Source of the DNA: Terfezia claveryi
Taxonomy: Eukaryota > Ascomycota > Pezizomycetes > Pezizales > Pezizaceae
NCBI GenBank assembly: GCA_015179025.1
Contig: WHUX01000054.1
Location: 62,001 to 126,000 of the forward strand
Direction: 5' to 3'
Length of the DNA stretch: 64,000 bases
The notes under the pieces are model-generated. The model saw nothing but the letters and a program-made list of their open reading frames with translations, did not search any database and was not told the origin of the DNA. Shown one piece after another: positions 48,401 through 60,066 of the stretch (position 1 is the first letter of the stretch; every line of letters begins with the position of its first letter). Position numbers and translations under genes: made by a program.

Positions 48401-49731
48401 GAGAGATGCTTGAGACCGTTCCGAGCGCGCAGATTGCCTCGGCCAAGAGGAAGGGAAAGCAGCCTGAGAATGTGGATGCAGGGACGAAATTACCTGTGGA
48501 GGTTTTACTCGCGCTATTGAACCGAGGTACGTCGATGGATGAGTTAGAGGAGGAATTGATTGTGAGGGTGTTGAAGGTGTTGCTGTTCTACTTTATGTGG
48601 AAAATCAAGGCGCTTTCGGAAGAAGACCCTAAGGACATTACGGATGTGGACGTCGACGATCTCCATGACCGAAGACAGGAAATGGTTATGGCCATTGCGA
48701 GGATAATAACATCGAGAAGTGTTGGGGAAGGGAAAACTGACGGAATGGATGCCGTGAGGATCGCAGCTGCGGGGACGCTCTTGGACGTATATACCTTGTT
48801 TGCGACTTTGCAGAGTAGGATTGATGGTCCTAAGCCAATGGCGAATGGGGAGGGGGAGAAGGAGGCAGCGGGGGGCACCTCTGCAGGGGCAGAGGCGCTG
48901 GAGAGATTAGTTGCTTTCTCGAAGGAGATTCCAGAGGACCTACAGTCTTCCGTGCTCAAAGTTTTCTCTAAGGCAGAGCGGAAATTCGCAAAAGCAGCAG
49001 GAAAGCAACTCGAAGACTCTTCAGATAATACATCTTCGGACTCGGATGAGTCCGAGTCGGAGACGTCGGATAATGAGGAGGCAGAGGCGGAGGAGGCGGA
49101 GTCGTCGACGCTGCTGACGTATGAGCAGAGGTTGTGTGAGTTCTCGGGCAAAGTTGTGTTGGCGGTGCTGGGGAATGTGGTAGAGAAAGAGAGGTTTTTG
49201 AAGAGGATGACGAGGAATGAGAAGCGGTTGGGCAAGAATTTCGCGGATGTGGTGGCACATTTGACATTGGTCGCTGCGGCGGAGGAGGACCACCATGCGA
49301 AGAAGGGGCCGCGGAAGGGGTTGAAGGGGGTGCAGAAGAGGGGCAGGGGCGCTAGTGAAGAGGAGGTGGAGGTGGAGGTAGAGGAGGGAGAGGTGGATTT
49401 GGAGGATAGGATTGTGGTTAATAAAGAGAGGGATGTTGGTGACGAGCAGGAGCACGAACACGAGGATGAGGGGCATGAACATGAGCATGTGGAAAGAGAA
49501 AATGGCCAGGGTGAGGGCGGAGAGGAGTCAGAGGAACATGAACATGAACACGAACAGGCGGATGCCGCTGTTGCCAGCGAGCAAGAAGACCAGGACCACG
49601 ACAGCGACCACGACCAAGAGGAGCAACAGCAAGAGCAAGAACATGATGCAAACGAGGAGAAGAGTCCTAGCCTTACCCGCAGTCCTAGTCTGGTGATTGA
49701 AGACGAGGACGAGGAGATGGTTGATGCATGA
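45437..49731 (+). CDS. SCC3: Cohesin subunit Scc3 / STAG (SA) family
   Basis: HEAT-repeat subunit that binds the Scc1 kleisin and DNA in the cohesin ring and is needed for sister-chromatid cohesion. Proposed exons: 45437-46151, 46204-46313, 46367-46462, 46515-47894 and 47947-49731 (1361 residues). Introns show branch sites CTAAC/TACTAAC; intron 3 has an unusual GTTTGA donor, chosen because it gives VFQKAQSPDYPIISK in frame. The N-terminal 235 residues are disordered and charged (RRSGRVVRPPRK, long acidic and Lys/Ala-rich runs). The STAG domain follows: LFDAVMDADNLSLVASDW, FFLRCCGCEQSVTSYD, then the stromalin-conservative core LRPFRHTSTIISFNILTTLC and YRDIDPKIRTDCVHELATWI. HEAT-like helices continue to about residue 1190; the tail is acidic with repeated HEHEHE and EQEQ motifs. 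It is divergent from UreD. Confidence 0.94.
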
Positions 49732-50240
49732 TACCCGACTTAGTGTTGTTGGGGATGGCTTCTAAGGTTTTTCTTTTTCAGGATTCTCTTTTGAGCTTGA
49801 GTAAAAATTTTTTTTTTTTTTTGTAGTCTTTTTTCTTTTTAAATTTCCCTTCTGTTTGAGGGACCTTGAGGATTTTTGAAGACGATGGTGATTTGTAGTT
49901 GACTGGCTGTTTTATTTTAAGTTTTAGGTACCTACCTACTTTAGTACTCTATTTTTCTTCCTATACAGTCTGGTTAACTTTAAGTTTTTCCGCCTTTTTT
50001 TTTTTTGATTTTTTTGTCAATTGTGATTTGTGATTTGTGATTTTTGATTTGTGATTTTTGATTTGCGTGGGGTAGGGCAGGAGAGGAAAGGTTAGTGGGA
50101 TGGATGAGAGATGGGTGGATGGATGTTACTACTACGTATACTCACTTGTAGTACCTGCTTTGAATAGAATGTGGTAATTGCTGTCATGTGATTGTGGATA
50201 GTTGATAAGGAAGTAGCTTTAGGTACGGGGTACGGGGTTG

Positions 50241-50332
50241 CGATGTGATGTGATGTGATGTGATGTGATGTGATGTGATGTGATGTGATGTGATGTGATG
50301 TGATGTGATGTGATGTGATGTGATGTGATGTA
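50241..50332. repeat. TGATG pentanucleotide array, about 18 copies
   Basis: Uninterrupted 5-bp repeats of TGATG. Open frames reading ITSHH repeats on the minus strand come solely from this array. Confidence 0.97.
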
Positions 50333-52253
50333 ATCAAATTGAATTGAGATGTTGCTTGATATCAAGATGATGACGATAGTAATATTGGTGGATGGATCGC
50401 ACGCGATATATAATGTCATGTTTATTTTTCTTTTTAGTAGTAGTAATAGTAGTAGTAGTATCAACTTACCTATTTATCGTATTGACTTGGGTTATATATA
50501 TACGGGGGCGGGGATGTGGAGGTATTTGGGAGGGAATTCAGGGTAAAAAAAAAAAATAAAAAAAAAATCCATTTGTAGATCGTCATTGGAGGAGTAGGAG
50601 TGATAGGAATTAAAAGGAACAGGAGGACATATTTACATGGGAGAAAACTACACTTTTATTGTTACATAGATAGAATGGGTTAGGTTTTGGGTGTAGGCGA
50701 GGAAGGAGCTCGACGTTGCTTGGGTCAAGTCCTAACAATTCAGTTATTAGTGTTGTAGGTATTAGATTCAAGCGGGCCTCTGTAATGTTTGGTTTTTCTG
50801 GATTGAAGATATTTTTTGGCATATTGGTGGTGTTTAAGAGCCATTGAATTGAAGGAAACACTTTAATGATTTTTTTATTTTTATTTCCCTCTCGTTAGCT
50901 AGGAAAAAAAAGGAGCTCGAGATGTGTGTTGCGTTTTCCCACACTACTACTGCATATCTAGTGCAATGTTTAATTTAAAAACCACAGGAATTTGAAAAGA
51001 TCAACCCCGAACGCCCCACCCTTACCGGAGATTCGAAACGGATATCCCAACCAAGATGGCAGGCAGATCTACAGAAAAAAAAAAAAAAAAAAAAAAAAAA
51101 CGGTCAAGGCAGAAATGTGGCGTTGATGAGAGGAAGGCATGTAAACGGAAGGTCTAGCCAGCTAGCTAGCCTTTGCACGGATGCAAGAGCACAGACGAGA
51201 TATTAGAGATATTACCGGTAGAGCGAGCTATTAGAGCAAAGCAAGATGTGGGAAATATTGTTGGTGGTATTGCCTCGTTTTTTCAATCTGAAGATTCAGA
51301 AATCATATAGGATGAGCGGGGGTCTTATATATATGGGGTTCTCACATGATGTGGATGGACATGTGTGCGGCATACGCCTTGTGCGCCATTGGCGTAGGAG
51401 GCCTAGTAAGCTGATAAGACGCCGTAAGGTGATAAAGGGAGAGAGGATGTAGTGCTTATTTGTGCGCCTCCTGTATACACAGTGAGTGAGAGTGGGCATC
51501 CTCCCCCCACATGTATTCGGAAAACGAAAGATATCTATCTAGTTAGTAGTAGTACATAAAAACAACATGTCCAAGAAATAGAGCGATGATGCTATTATAT
51601 TCGATAGTACGGACAGTAAAACAAAAAGACTTCGCCAACAACCCCCGAAGGGGACGTTGGCTACATGTCTAGACGGATTTAGGGAGCCTAACCTGAGCAG
51701 CCAGTTCTGTGCTTATGAGTGATTACTGAAATCTTTGTTCAGGTTTTTCGGTGACTCGAACCCCGGCACTGGGTGCGCACCCAAACATGTCTTACTATTC
51801 GACCATGTTGGTGACTCGCTGAGGAATTGGGTGATAAGAGGAGATAGGTAGTACCCATTTTTTTTTTTTTTTTTTTTTTTTGGCTACATATCAGCAGCGA
51901 TAACTTCGAAGCGAGATTTGGATATGCTATCCCGCCGTCATAGATATATATATGATATACTGATAGCAGTCTGTCCATCGAAGGACAAAAACAAACTAGA
52001 GGAAATCCGGGGCGGGGGGAAAAGGGGGAAGGAAAATCAAAAGATTGCCTCTCCCCCTCCCCCCACCTTTCCTTCGAGCTCGTCTGTTGCGCTACAGTAC
52101 TAACTTACTCCATCTAGCCACCATACCTTCCTGCTGATACTTTTGTGCCTTGAGCCTGGCTGGGAGTGGTAGTAATTCCCCCCGCGCCCCAAAAAAAAAA
52201 AAAAAAAAAAAGGTCCTAATTCATTCCACAATTATTCGATGCAGAGCAACAAT

Positions 52254-52290
<37 letters not shown>

Positions 52291-52350
52291 GGACTTAAGC
52301 TCTCACACAGACACCAACCCACCTTCCGTCCTGACAAAGTATGCAGAAAG

Positions 52351-52397
52351 AAGGGTAGGGTAGGGTAGGGTGGGGTGGGGTGGGGTGGGGGGGGGGG
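52351..52397. repeat. G-rich GGGTA/GGGGT array
   Basis: Four GGGTA-type units pass into four GGGGT units and an 11-12 G run. Potential G-quadruplex former. It differs from TTAGGG telomere repeats in lacking the second T. Confidence 0.9.
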
Positions 52398-52960
52398 AAG
52401 GTGCGCGCACAGCTATGCCTTTTCCTTCGGGAAAAAGCCTACCTAGTTCGAGTCACAGCTGCAGCTAACTAAATACCGCCAAATTCTGTATTTCCCTCCT
52501 AGGATAGTCCCTGTTATCTAGATACTCATGTACCTAGTGACTTGCGAATCTATTATAAATTTCCATACGGCAATTTCAATTACCCTGAACCGCTACCAGC
52601 TTACCACTACAATCCCAATTATCCCCACCTTGACTGTTCAAAAGTACCCCCCATCACGACCATCGCTAGAACGCACCTCTATGTGCTAGCAAACAAAACC
52701 CAAATCCGCTCTACATATCTTTTCATCTTTGATACTATCAGTATTCATATTACCTGAAAGGTATCTATCTACGTACTTCTTAGCAATGAAAAGTAAAACC
52801 TAAGAACAAAGTCATCTGTGCAATCACAAGTGCTAGATCAAGTAGGGATCCAGCCTTACAATCTCAACCCTCTCAAATCCACCATCATGAAACACCCCTT
52901 TACATCCTATCTATACACACACCCCTCATCCCAGAGGATATAATACCACCTCATCCAGCC

Positions 52961-54538
52961 TTACGATGACGTCGAATTGCTATACCTCATGCTATTATCC
53001 AAATTGCCAATATCGCACCAATTGCTTACTGGCAAACAACTCAAGTACCGACACCAGCCACATTCGACCCTACTTGTATAAAACCATCTCAAGAGCAGAC
53101 TCGTAGCCACAACCGCACACGTAAGCATGCCAGCCCTAACCAGCCACCAAGCCCACCACATACCCTTCCTGCCCTTAAAAAACCCCACTGGATCCTTCAA
53201 AAAGGCCCCTGCCTTCACCCCACTTCCTTTAAACCCCGTCGTTGCCATTGGCGAGTATGGAACTCCTGAACCAATCCTCCTCCGGAGCGCGCTCGGAGAG
53301 TGGAGGACTGTCAAGCCCAGCATCAAGCCCATCACGAAACCACCGATATGCGCAAAATTGTCCAACCCCGGTAATAGCCCCAGAATGAACGATATGACGA
53401 TATCGACCATCAGCCAAGCCAATTCCGATCCCGGTTTAGGCCTATCTTTCCACGTATATAGTAAATCCAGTAACACAAGGGCAAGAACACCAAACAAACA
53501 TCCTGACGCACCCGTACTAACCACCAATCTCGGGGCGAAATTTCCTCCCAGAATAAACCCAAAGATCCCACTCGAGAAATACACCAATGCAAATCTCAAC
53601 GGCCCAATTTCTCTTTCCATATCCACTCCCAACCTCAGTTGAAGAAGCATATTAAAACCGATATGTATAATCCCCGCATGTAGGAATATCGGAATAATAA
53701 ACCGGTACCACTGATTAGGCCCCACATGGTCCTGTACCATTTCTTCCTGCGTCGGAACCCCCGAGAACCCGCAATGCTGTGCTAGAGTGCAATTTGCATC
53801 ATTTTTAGTTGTCCATGGGCAAGGAAAGCTGACTGGGCCTTCTATAGGGTTTCCGTTGCTATCCTGCCAGAGCTCGGCGGTGTATTGCATGCATAGAACG
53901 TATCGACCACCCATGTTGATCATTACGTACGGGGATGGTCCGATCATGGGGTTGAATGAAGGCTTGATTTCTATTGGGGAGCCGGTTAGGACTGCATTTC
54001 TGGCGATCTCGGCTATAAAGACGCTGACTTGGATTGCGGTTATGATCCAGCAAAACCATGGTCGTCGTTTAACGGTTTGGGAGAGGGGTGGTGGTCGATG
54101 TTTACTCCCGGGAGGTGGAAGTGCTGATTCGACGGGTGGGAGGCTGGATGTGGAGTGTTCTGGAGAAGGCATGGATGGCCTGCGGGTGTTGAGGGGAATG
54201 TTTTCTGCGTAGGGATCGGCGTATAGCTTCGATTGTGTTGCAACCGAAGTTGTAGAATCACGCTGGTGTTTGTGAGGGTTGTAGGAGGTGTCTGTTGCGA
54301 AGGAATGCTTGGGAGAGGACCCCCCGTAGGGTGGGTAGGCAAGGTCATCGTTGGGTGTTACTGCGTAAGGGGACGAGTGGTATGTGAGTGTGGGTGTTGA
54401 TGAGGATGTGAGGGACGGTTTGTGCTGTAGCCCTTCGGGGTGGTTGCTGTGAGGAGAGAGAGGAGACTTGTTCTCTTCTCTTCTTCTGTCGTCATCACCA
54501 TAATCGGGTTGGTAGCCGTAGTACTCTGCCGCAGCCAT
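52961..54538 (-). CDS. Rhomboid family intramembrane serine protease
   Basis: Polytopic membrane protease of 525 residues, single exon. The first in-frame ATG is at 54538 (MAAAEYYGYQPDYGDD); upstream codons lack another ATG. Residues 1-155 are a disordered, Ser/Pro/Tyr-rich cytosolic tail. The first membrane helix is about 165-183 (FCWIITAIQVSVFIAEIA), followed by a long loop with paired cysteines (ISFPC-type and CTLAQHCGF). The rhomboid core then has WYRFIIPIFLHAGIIHIGFN (the conserved His/Asn helix), the catalytic motif STGASGCLFG with Ser345, and NFAHIGGFVMG with His397 completing the dyad. A seventh helix lies near the C-terminus (MLTCAVVATSLLLRWFY). All catalytic residues are present, so activity is expected. 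This is the long-tailed eukaryotic secretase type rather than mitochondrial PARL (no targeting sequence). The substrate is unknown. Confidence 0.94.
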   Translation of the reverse strand: MAAAEYYGYQPDYGDDDRRREENKSPLSPHSNHPEGLQHKPSLTSSSTPTLTYHSSPYAVTPNDDLAYPPYGGSSPKHSFATDTSYNPHKHQRDSTTSVATQSKLYADPYAENIPLNTRRPSMPSPEHSTSSLPPVESALPPPGSKHRPPPLSQTVKRRPWFCWIITAIQVSVFIAEIARNAVLTGSPIEIKPSFNPMIGPSPYVMINMGGRYVLCMQYTAELWQDSNGNPIEGPVSFPCPWTTKNDANCTLAQHCGFSGVPTQEEMVQDHVGPNQWYRFIIPIFLHAGIIHIGFNMLLQLRLGVDMEREIGPLRFALVYFSSGIFGFILGGNFAPRLVVSTGASGCLFGVLALVLLDLLYTWKDRPKPGSELAWLMVDIVISFILGLLPGLDNFAHIGGFVMGLMLGLTVLHSPSALRRRIGSGVPYSPMATTGFKGSGVKAGAFLKDPVGFFKGRKGMWWAWWLVRAGMLTCAVVATSLLLRWFYTSRVECGWCRYLSCLPVSNWCDIGNLDNSMRYSNSTSS

Positions 54539-56159
54539 GCTTTCAAAGTCACGCGTACGGTGTGGTACGGTGGTTATAGCTTCAAGGTTGCGTTTATACC
54601 CGTACTGTATGTCGTCAGCCGGATGCAGTAAGTAGTCGGGGCAAAGGTGTTTCAATCTCGGTACGCCTGCAGCATTCGGAGGTTTCGGGACTGCAGTGGA
54701 ATATTCAACAGTCTATTGCCTGGAGCAAGTGCGATGGAAGGGAGTGATGCTTTTGAAGGAACGTTTGGGGATCGAGTTTCCACGGAGAAGGTTGCCAGTC
54801 TGATTAGAGGTGGGGACGAGTTCACAACTGGCCGGGGCAAAACGATACCTTCAGCCGGGGCAGCAAGAACGAGATTGGCTGTGGAGGTGCGACCTGCACT
54901 GCAAGCTTGCGTAACTGTGTTCTGCGAGGACTGGTATGGGTGGGGAGAATGCAGGAATATTCTGGACGATCTGAACTCTTGCCTGCTTGACGTTGCCTCT
55001 GGCGATCGCAATCCACGGGCGGTCGGGTCGACCCTTGATGATAATAATCTAAAAATGTTTACATTTTGGCATCCCTGTTTCTTGTAATTTAATTTATTTT
55101 TATTTATTTAATTTTATTTATTTTAATTTTATTTATTTTAATTTTATTTATTCATGTCTCTTGCCTTCTCAAACCGGAGCTGCAGTCCGTACCTACCTAG
55201 AGTCATCCCTGTGCAGAAGACGAGACGGTACCGTACAGAGCCAGCCCGCTTCTAGGTACACTACCTACATACATGTATGTCCCTTTCAACAACATCATCG
55301 TGAACCGCCCTGCATTTGCAGGCTGTGTATACCTGTGGGTTGTGCGGTGCCGATGCAGAGAACTACTTATTTATGTACGGGTACTGCTGTGCTTTGAAGG
55401 GTCGGTGATCTTCGTCATCGCTTGGCGCCATATGTTTCTCGGCAATATGGTCATCATGGGCCTTCAGGCTCTCCCAGTTCCCCAGTGCCACCTTTCTCGC
55501 CTTTATATATGCCCCGGTCAAACAAAGTTTAATATCAAGTCTGTCCATAGGTATCAGGGCCATCCTGTCGAAATATATAACCAACCAGTGGAGGGCAGGC
55601 TTGCTGCATAATCGGCAATCACCCGCAGCCTTCAGCTGGGTCAAAATCCCCTGCACCGTGCCTTTACTGGAGTCAGAATAAACTGCTTCCTGCATACATA
55701 CGTTTTTCCATACCTACAGCTCGGCAATCCGATCGACGGGCTGGCTGGGGCGGGTCTGCTAGAAGGGCTTTTTGAATCAAAGGGATTCCCCTTTTTGACC
55801 CCTGGGCACACAGTCTACAATAGGTATTGTAGGCAGTGCTGCCTCTTGGCTTGCTTTGCTCGCGGTTTCGGTTCGTGGTTTTCTTTTCTTTTTCCTGACG
55901 AGAGTCTCTGTGCCCGAGAGAAATATACATATTATTGGATTATTGGCACGGCGGAAGATCGACGCTCTCATGCAATAGGTCCTAGACAAAAGTGGTACCG
56001 ATTAACCTGGCCCTTGCTTCTTCTCCCCCCCCCCCTTCCGCCCCCTGCTTCCACGCAGTCCGATATAATAATAGCCCCCTAGAGAGCAGGGCAACAGCCG
56101 TCAACGATATCTCCCACTGGCCTGCTCTTGGTCACCTCCATCAGCAGGCTTCATCAACT
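54539..56159. other. Bidirectional spacer between rhomboid and palmitoyltransferase genes
   Basis: No supported gene. An open frame at 54647-55087 (+) overlies the promoter/leader of the rhomboid gene and shows no recognisable domain. An ATTTTATTTATTT repeat runs at about 55086-55152. The rest is unremarkable, with a C-run at 56027-56036 just upstream of the next gene. Confidence 0.5.
55086..55152. repeat. ATTTTATTT-type AT microsatellite
   Basis: Tandem AATTTTATTTATTTT units, entirely A/T. Confidence 0.9.
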
Positions 56160-58136
56160 ATGTCATCGAATCCCCTCGTCGGGTCACCCCCCCGCCACCA
56201 CTCCCGAGGTTCCTCCCGCTCATCCTCACCATCGTCATACCGCCCGTCACTACCGCACAACCAACACCGGCGAGGATCTAGGCGCATACTCTCATCGGTT
56301 AGAAAGCTCGAAAGAATGATATGCACGGCTGCAAAACATTTTCCGCTGGCTATAGTATATGGAGGGCAGACGTGGGCGGCGTATACTGAGGGGTGGAGCA
56401 TATGTTTCACGCATATGGGGGGTATGAAGGGTGAGTGTTGATGCTCAATTGGTGGGAGTTTGAATGAAGATGTGAGTGCAAGAGTTGACAGTGGTATGCT
56501 ATGGAAGGTACGATACTGGGAACATTAGGTTTCGTGATTTACGGAATGGCGGTTTGGAGTTATACCACGGCAGTCTTTCGGGACCCTGGGTTGCCATTGA
56601 ACAATGTACGTCTTCTCCCTTTGGTAGGGTAGGCCTTACATATCGCAAGCTAACCGCCAACCCACTCTGTAGCAAACCGCGTACTCCCACCTCCCAACCT
56701 CCCAACCAACAGCCTCCTCCCCCTATGGCCCTATCACGGTAAAATCCAGCGGCACCCCACGGTTCTGCAAAAAATGCCAAACCCACAAACCCGACCGCGC
56801 ACATCACTGCTCTACCTGCAACCGCTGCGTACTCAAAATGGACCATCACTGCCCCTGGCTCGCCACCTGCCTAGGACTGTACAACTACAAACCGTTCCTT
56901 CTATTCCTCATATACACCTCCATACTCTGTATACTCTCCTTCCTCGTTTCCGCGAGCTGGGTCTGGGGCACGGTTTTGAACGATGGAGCGGGGCTTAATG
57001 AGGGCGATATTACTCCTGTCAATTGGATTCTTATGGCAACAGTTAGTGGGATTATTGGGTTGGTGCTGAGCGGATTTACGATCTGGCATCTTATGCTCGC
57101 GGCGTCCGGGATGACGACTATCGAGTCGCTTGAGAAAGTCAGGTACTCCACTCCTGGGCTCGCACCACACAACAATGCCTTTGCATACCCGGGGAATGGC
57201 GCAGATGTTTGGAACGCCCAGACTGAACGTGTGCGAGAGCAAGCGAGGTATAACTCGTACCTCGACGACGAAGCTTTCGCGAAACTACCTCACGCGTTCG
57301 ATCTCGGAAAAAGGCAGAATTTGTTGGATGTTTTTGGGACGAGGAGATGGTGCTGGCTGCTACCTTTGGTGATGTCATGGGAGGAGAAAAGTCGGCTTGA
57401 TGGGTGGAGGTGGGAGACGAGCAGGGCTTGGGCGGAGGGGGTGGCGAGGTTACAGCAGGAGCGCGATGACAGGATCAAGAAGGCGAGAGAGCAGTGGCTT
57501 GCGCAAGGGGGGGCCAATCCTAATAATAGCTCTAACCTTACACCGCCCTCTATTGGTGGAAATGATAGGAAATTTGAATCTAGACATTACCCAACCACAG
57601 GAGCCAGCAGGCAACACGTTTCTACTACATCCTCATCATCCCGTCTGGAGGCTCGCAGCGCAGGGGAAACGGCGGCGGGAATGGTTAAAACCCCTAACCC
57701 CGGCGTGGGGTTAAAGGCAATAGAATCTCGCATCCGAAATGACTGGGCGTTCTTGGACGAAGACCCGTCCTTCTCGCACGCTACCTCAGCCGCGGCATCC
57801 TCTAGCGAGGAATCTAATGATTTTGGAGATGAGGATAGTGAGTTTGACGACTCGGGTGCTGAGGAACTAGGTGAGCGGGGTGGGTTGATTGATCATTTAA
57901 AGCTTAGAGGGGGAAGAGCGAGGAAGAGAGATATTTACCATCAGGAGATGTTTGGGTCGATGGGGTCCATGCATGAGAGTGTAACGGGAGGAAGGAAGAA
58001 TGTTGCGGCGATGATGGGCGCGGTTCCTAACCATCAGCATCAGCATGCGGGAGGGGGGGAGGGAGTAAAGTCGATAGAGTCCTTGGCCGGAGCAGATATG
58101 ATTCAGACGAAGTGGCTGCGGGAGGGGAGGTGCTGA
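56160..58136 (+). CDS. PFA3: DHHC palmitoyltransferase, PFA3-like
   Basis: S-acyltransferase that palmitoylates cysteines; yeast Pfa3 acts at the vacuole on Vac8. Proposed exons: 56160-56430, 56508-56605 and 56673-58136 (610 residues). The exon-2 start at 56508 (after ATGGAAG) was chosen because it alone keeps phase with the GTGAGT donor at 56431 and gives the helix GTILGTLGFVIYGMAVWSYT followed by AVFRDPGLP. Helix 1 is about 62-80 (FPLAIVYGGQTWAAY). The Cys-rich domain is FCKKCQTHKPDRAHHCSTC, then CVLKMDHHCPWLATCLGLYN, with the catalytic DHHC at 180-183. Helices 3 and 4 follow (FLLFLIYTSILCILSFLVS and WILMATVSGIIGLVLSGF), then the TTIESLE (TTxE) motif. The C-terminal 300 residues are disordered. 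The exact C-terminus is less certain, since a second frame stays open past the stop. Confidence 0.9.
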
Positions 58137-58995
58137 AGATGAGGAAGTTGAAGGGGCATGTTCCACTCATGGTTGCGGCGGGGAGAGTTCCCCAAGACGA
58201 ATCAGAGGGGGGGGAGCTGTTGGGGTTTGGGGTCGGGATGAATATGAATATGGACGTTGTTGGGAAGAGAGCGGGGGAGATTGTGGAGAGGGTTGGGAGG
58301 GGTGTGGTTAATGCTGTGGCGGGGGTGGTGGATCCGGGGATGGTAAGGGCGGGGGAGGCAAGGGGACAGGGGGGACAGGGGGGACAGGGCGAGGGGCAGG
58401 GGGATGATTGGTTGAGGTGGGGTGGTGAGGAGGAGGAGAGCGGGGATGAGAGGGTGTAAGTGTGTGAGTATGTGACATTCATGAGGTTGGTTTTGCTTGC
58501 TTGATTTGAGGTTGGGCTTTTTTTGTTTTGGCTAGTTGGATACCCGTACTTGTTGTTTGTTTGCAATTTAATCATCAATCTACTTGGATTTTTTGTTTCT
58601 TGTTATTTTGCGCAGAAAAAAGATGTTTGGTTACGTAGTAATGGCTTTGGCGCTGTATATTGAGGGTACGGTGGGAGGGATGCCGTCATGGTAGTGTACA
58701 TGTACAACATACATAAGTACTTGCTATACCTTAGTGTAGTATATAAACTGAAGCTGATAGTGGACATATAAAAACTACTGTTGCATATTAAGATTATGGG
58801 CAATTACGCAAGCGAATTTTTGAAATGTCTGAATAAGTTATATTTCGTGCTTAGAGGCAAATAGCAGCCACCAGGCTGAACAAAGCAACACTATACTAAA
58901 TGCTACAGAAATATTAAATATGTTGCAAGAGTTACCAGCTACCTTGGAACGCCAAAAAGTCAAAACGCCAACACACCCACGCCTTCCTTAGCAAT
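58137..58995. other. Spacer between convergent PFA3 and aprataxin genes
   Basis: G-rich sequence to about 58450 that stays open in a second frame with Gly/Glu/Val-rich content (no start codon), then T-rich and AT-rich DNA that probably holds the two 3' UTRs. No other gene seen. Confidence 0.5.
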
Positions 58996-60066
58996 TCACT
59001 CCGCAAGCCACTCCTCCCTTTCCTTCTCCAAATGCTCCTTTAAAGCCTTAAACCTGCTCCCAAAATTCCTCCCACACCTCCAACACCGCATATCCCCCTT
59101 CAAATATACCTCCCCACTCTCTTCGTCCCGCCCAGGGTGTTTCCGTCGATAATCGTCCTCTGCCATTGGGAAATCCTCAAAGGGGATGAAGAACGGCGAG
59201 GTGAATGAGTTGTAGTGTTTTTTGTGCTTAAGACAGGGGGAGCACATGTCAGGGGTGATGATGTGGATGTGGAGGTGGGTTAAGGAGGGGTGTGCATGTA
59301 TTCCAATTTTCAGGGGGTAGATTCGCTCAGGTACGGTATCTGGGGAGGAAGTGTGCGCGATTTGGGTTTTTGAGAGATGGCCAAAGCGCCGGCGGAGTTC
59401 CTTTTGGACTAGGGGTGTGAGGATTTCGAGTTCGGATTTGCTAGAGGAGAGGAGGGAGGGGTGAGTGTTGAAGGCGTGGATGGGGTGTAGGGTGTTGACG
59501 GTAGGGTCCCGCGGGAGCAGGAGAAGGTGGATGGTGGCTTTGGGGAAGGCGTCGAAGATGGTGACGAAGGAGGATGTGTGTCGGAGGACAGTGGTGGGGG
59601 GGTAGATGCTGGGGGAGGTGAGGTAAGGGAGGAGGCAGTTCCGCCAGTTTGGAGGGTGGGTCCGCTTGGTGGGGTCGGGGGGGGATGTGGAGGAGGAGGG
59701 GGCGAGAGGGGTTTTCTTTGAGAGGTCTTTGCTGGAGGAGAGGAGGACAGAGACTAGGAAAAAGAGGGGGGGGGGGGGGGGGGGTTAGTTGGGAGAGGAA
59801 TTAAGCGGGAGTAAAGGGAAGAAGGGAGGAGGAACTGTACAGGCGTTTTTCGTGGGAGGAGCTTCGCTGGTTGCCGGGGGTTCTGTTAGCTCGGGAGGAT
59901 GGAAGGCATCGGATTCTGTAGGTGGGGCATCTGATTTCAAGGATAGGTCATATTTGAGCCCATCGCCATCCTTGAGCACGCTCTGGGTCGATTTGCTGTC
60001 CTGTGGGGACGGCCGTGGTGGGGTTGGCTTTGAGGAGCGTTTTCCCTTTGAGCTCTCGGACGGCAT
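58996..60066 (-). CDS. HNT3: Aprataxin-like DNA-adenylate hydrolase (Hnt3)
   Basis: Nuclear repair enzyme of the HIT superfamily that removes AMP from abortive 5'-adenylated DNA ends left by DNA ligase. Exons: 60066-59841 and 59753-58996 (327 residues). The intron (59840-59754) runs GTACAG...CTAAC, a long C-tract (an 18-G run on +) and CCTAG; joining gives KNAFSVLLSSSK, like the NAFxxLM segment of fungal homologues. The N-terminal 75 residues are Ser/Pro/Lys-rich. The catalytic HIT motif is H235-L-H237-I-H239 in LTHLHIHIITPDM, preceded by FPKATIHLLLLPRD. It is followed by the aprataxin-specific SPCLKHKKHYNSF and a C-terminal zinc finger starting C299-W-R-C302 (GRNFGSRFKALKEHLEKERE). No FHA domain, as in yeast and other fungi. 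It is transcribed divergently from the DEAH helicase. Confidence 0.93.

Larger units (their letters stand above)
49732..52960. other. Low-complexity spacer between cohesin and rhomboid genes
   Basis: No supported gene. Contains T-rich 3' flank, TGTGATTT repeats (about 50020-50066), a TGATG pentamer array (about 50241-50332), a TAG/TAATAG microsatellite (about 50437-50461), A- and T-runs (51075-51100, 51860-51881, 52192-52211, 52256-52288) and a G-rich GGGTA/GGGGT array (52351-52397). A tRNA-like sequence is noted at 51745-51815 (minus) and treated in the findings. Confidence 0.55.

Noticed and set aside
54647..55087. Open frame of about 146 codons divergent from the rhomboid gene
   Set aside because: No recognisable domain or introns; it overlies the likely promoter and leader of the rhomboid gene.
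56476..56742. Open frame across PFA3 exons 2 and 3 reading TVVCYGRYD...
   Set aside because: It is the wrong frame; the frame giving the helix and AVFRDPGLP before the Cys-rich domain is phase-compatible with an acceptor at 56507.
58112..58459. Second open frame overlapping and extending beyond the PFA3 stop
   Set aside because: No ATG start and G-rich composition makes stops rare. No adequate intron could be placed to join it to the DHHC frame, though an alternative C-terminus cannot be fully excluded.
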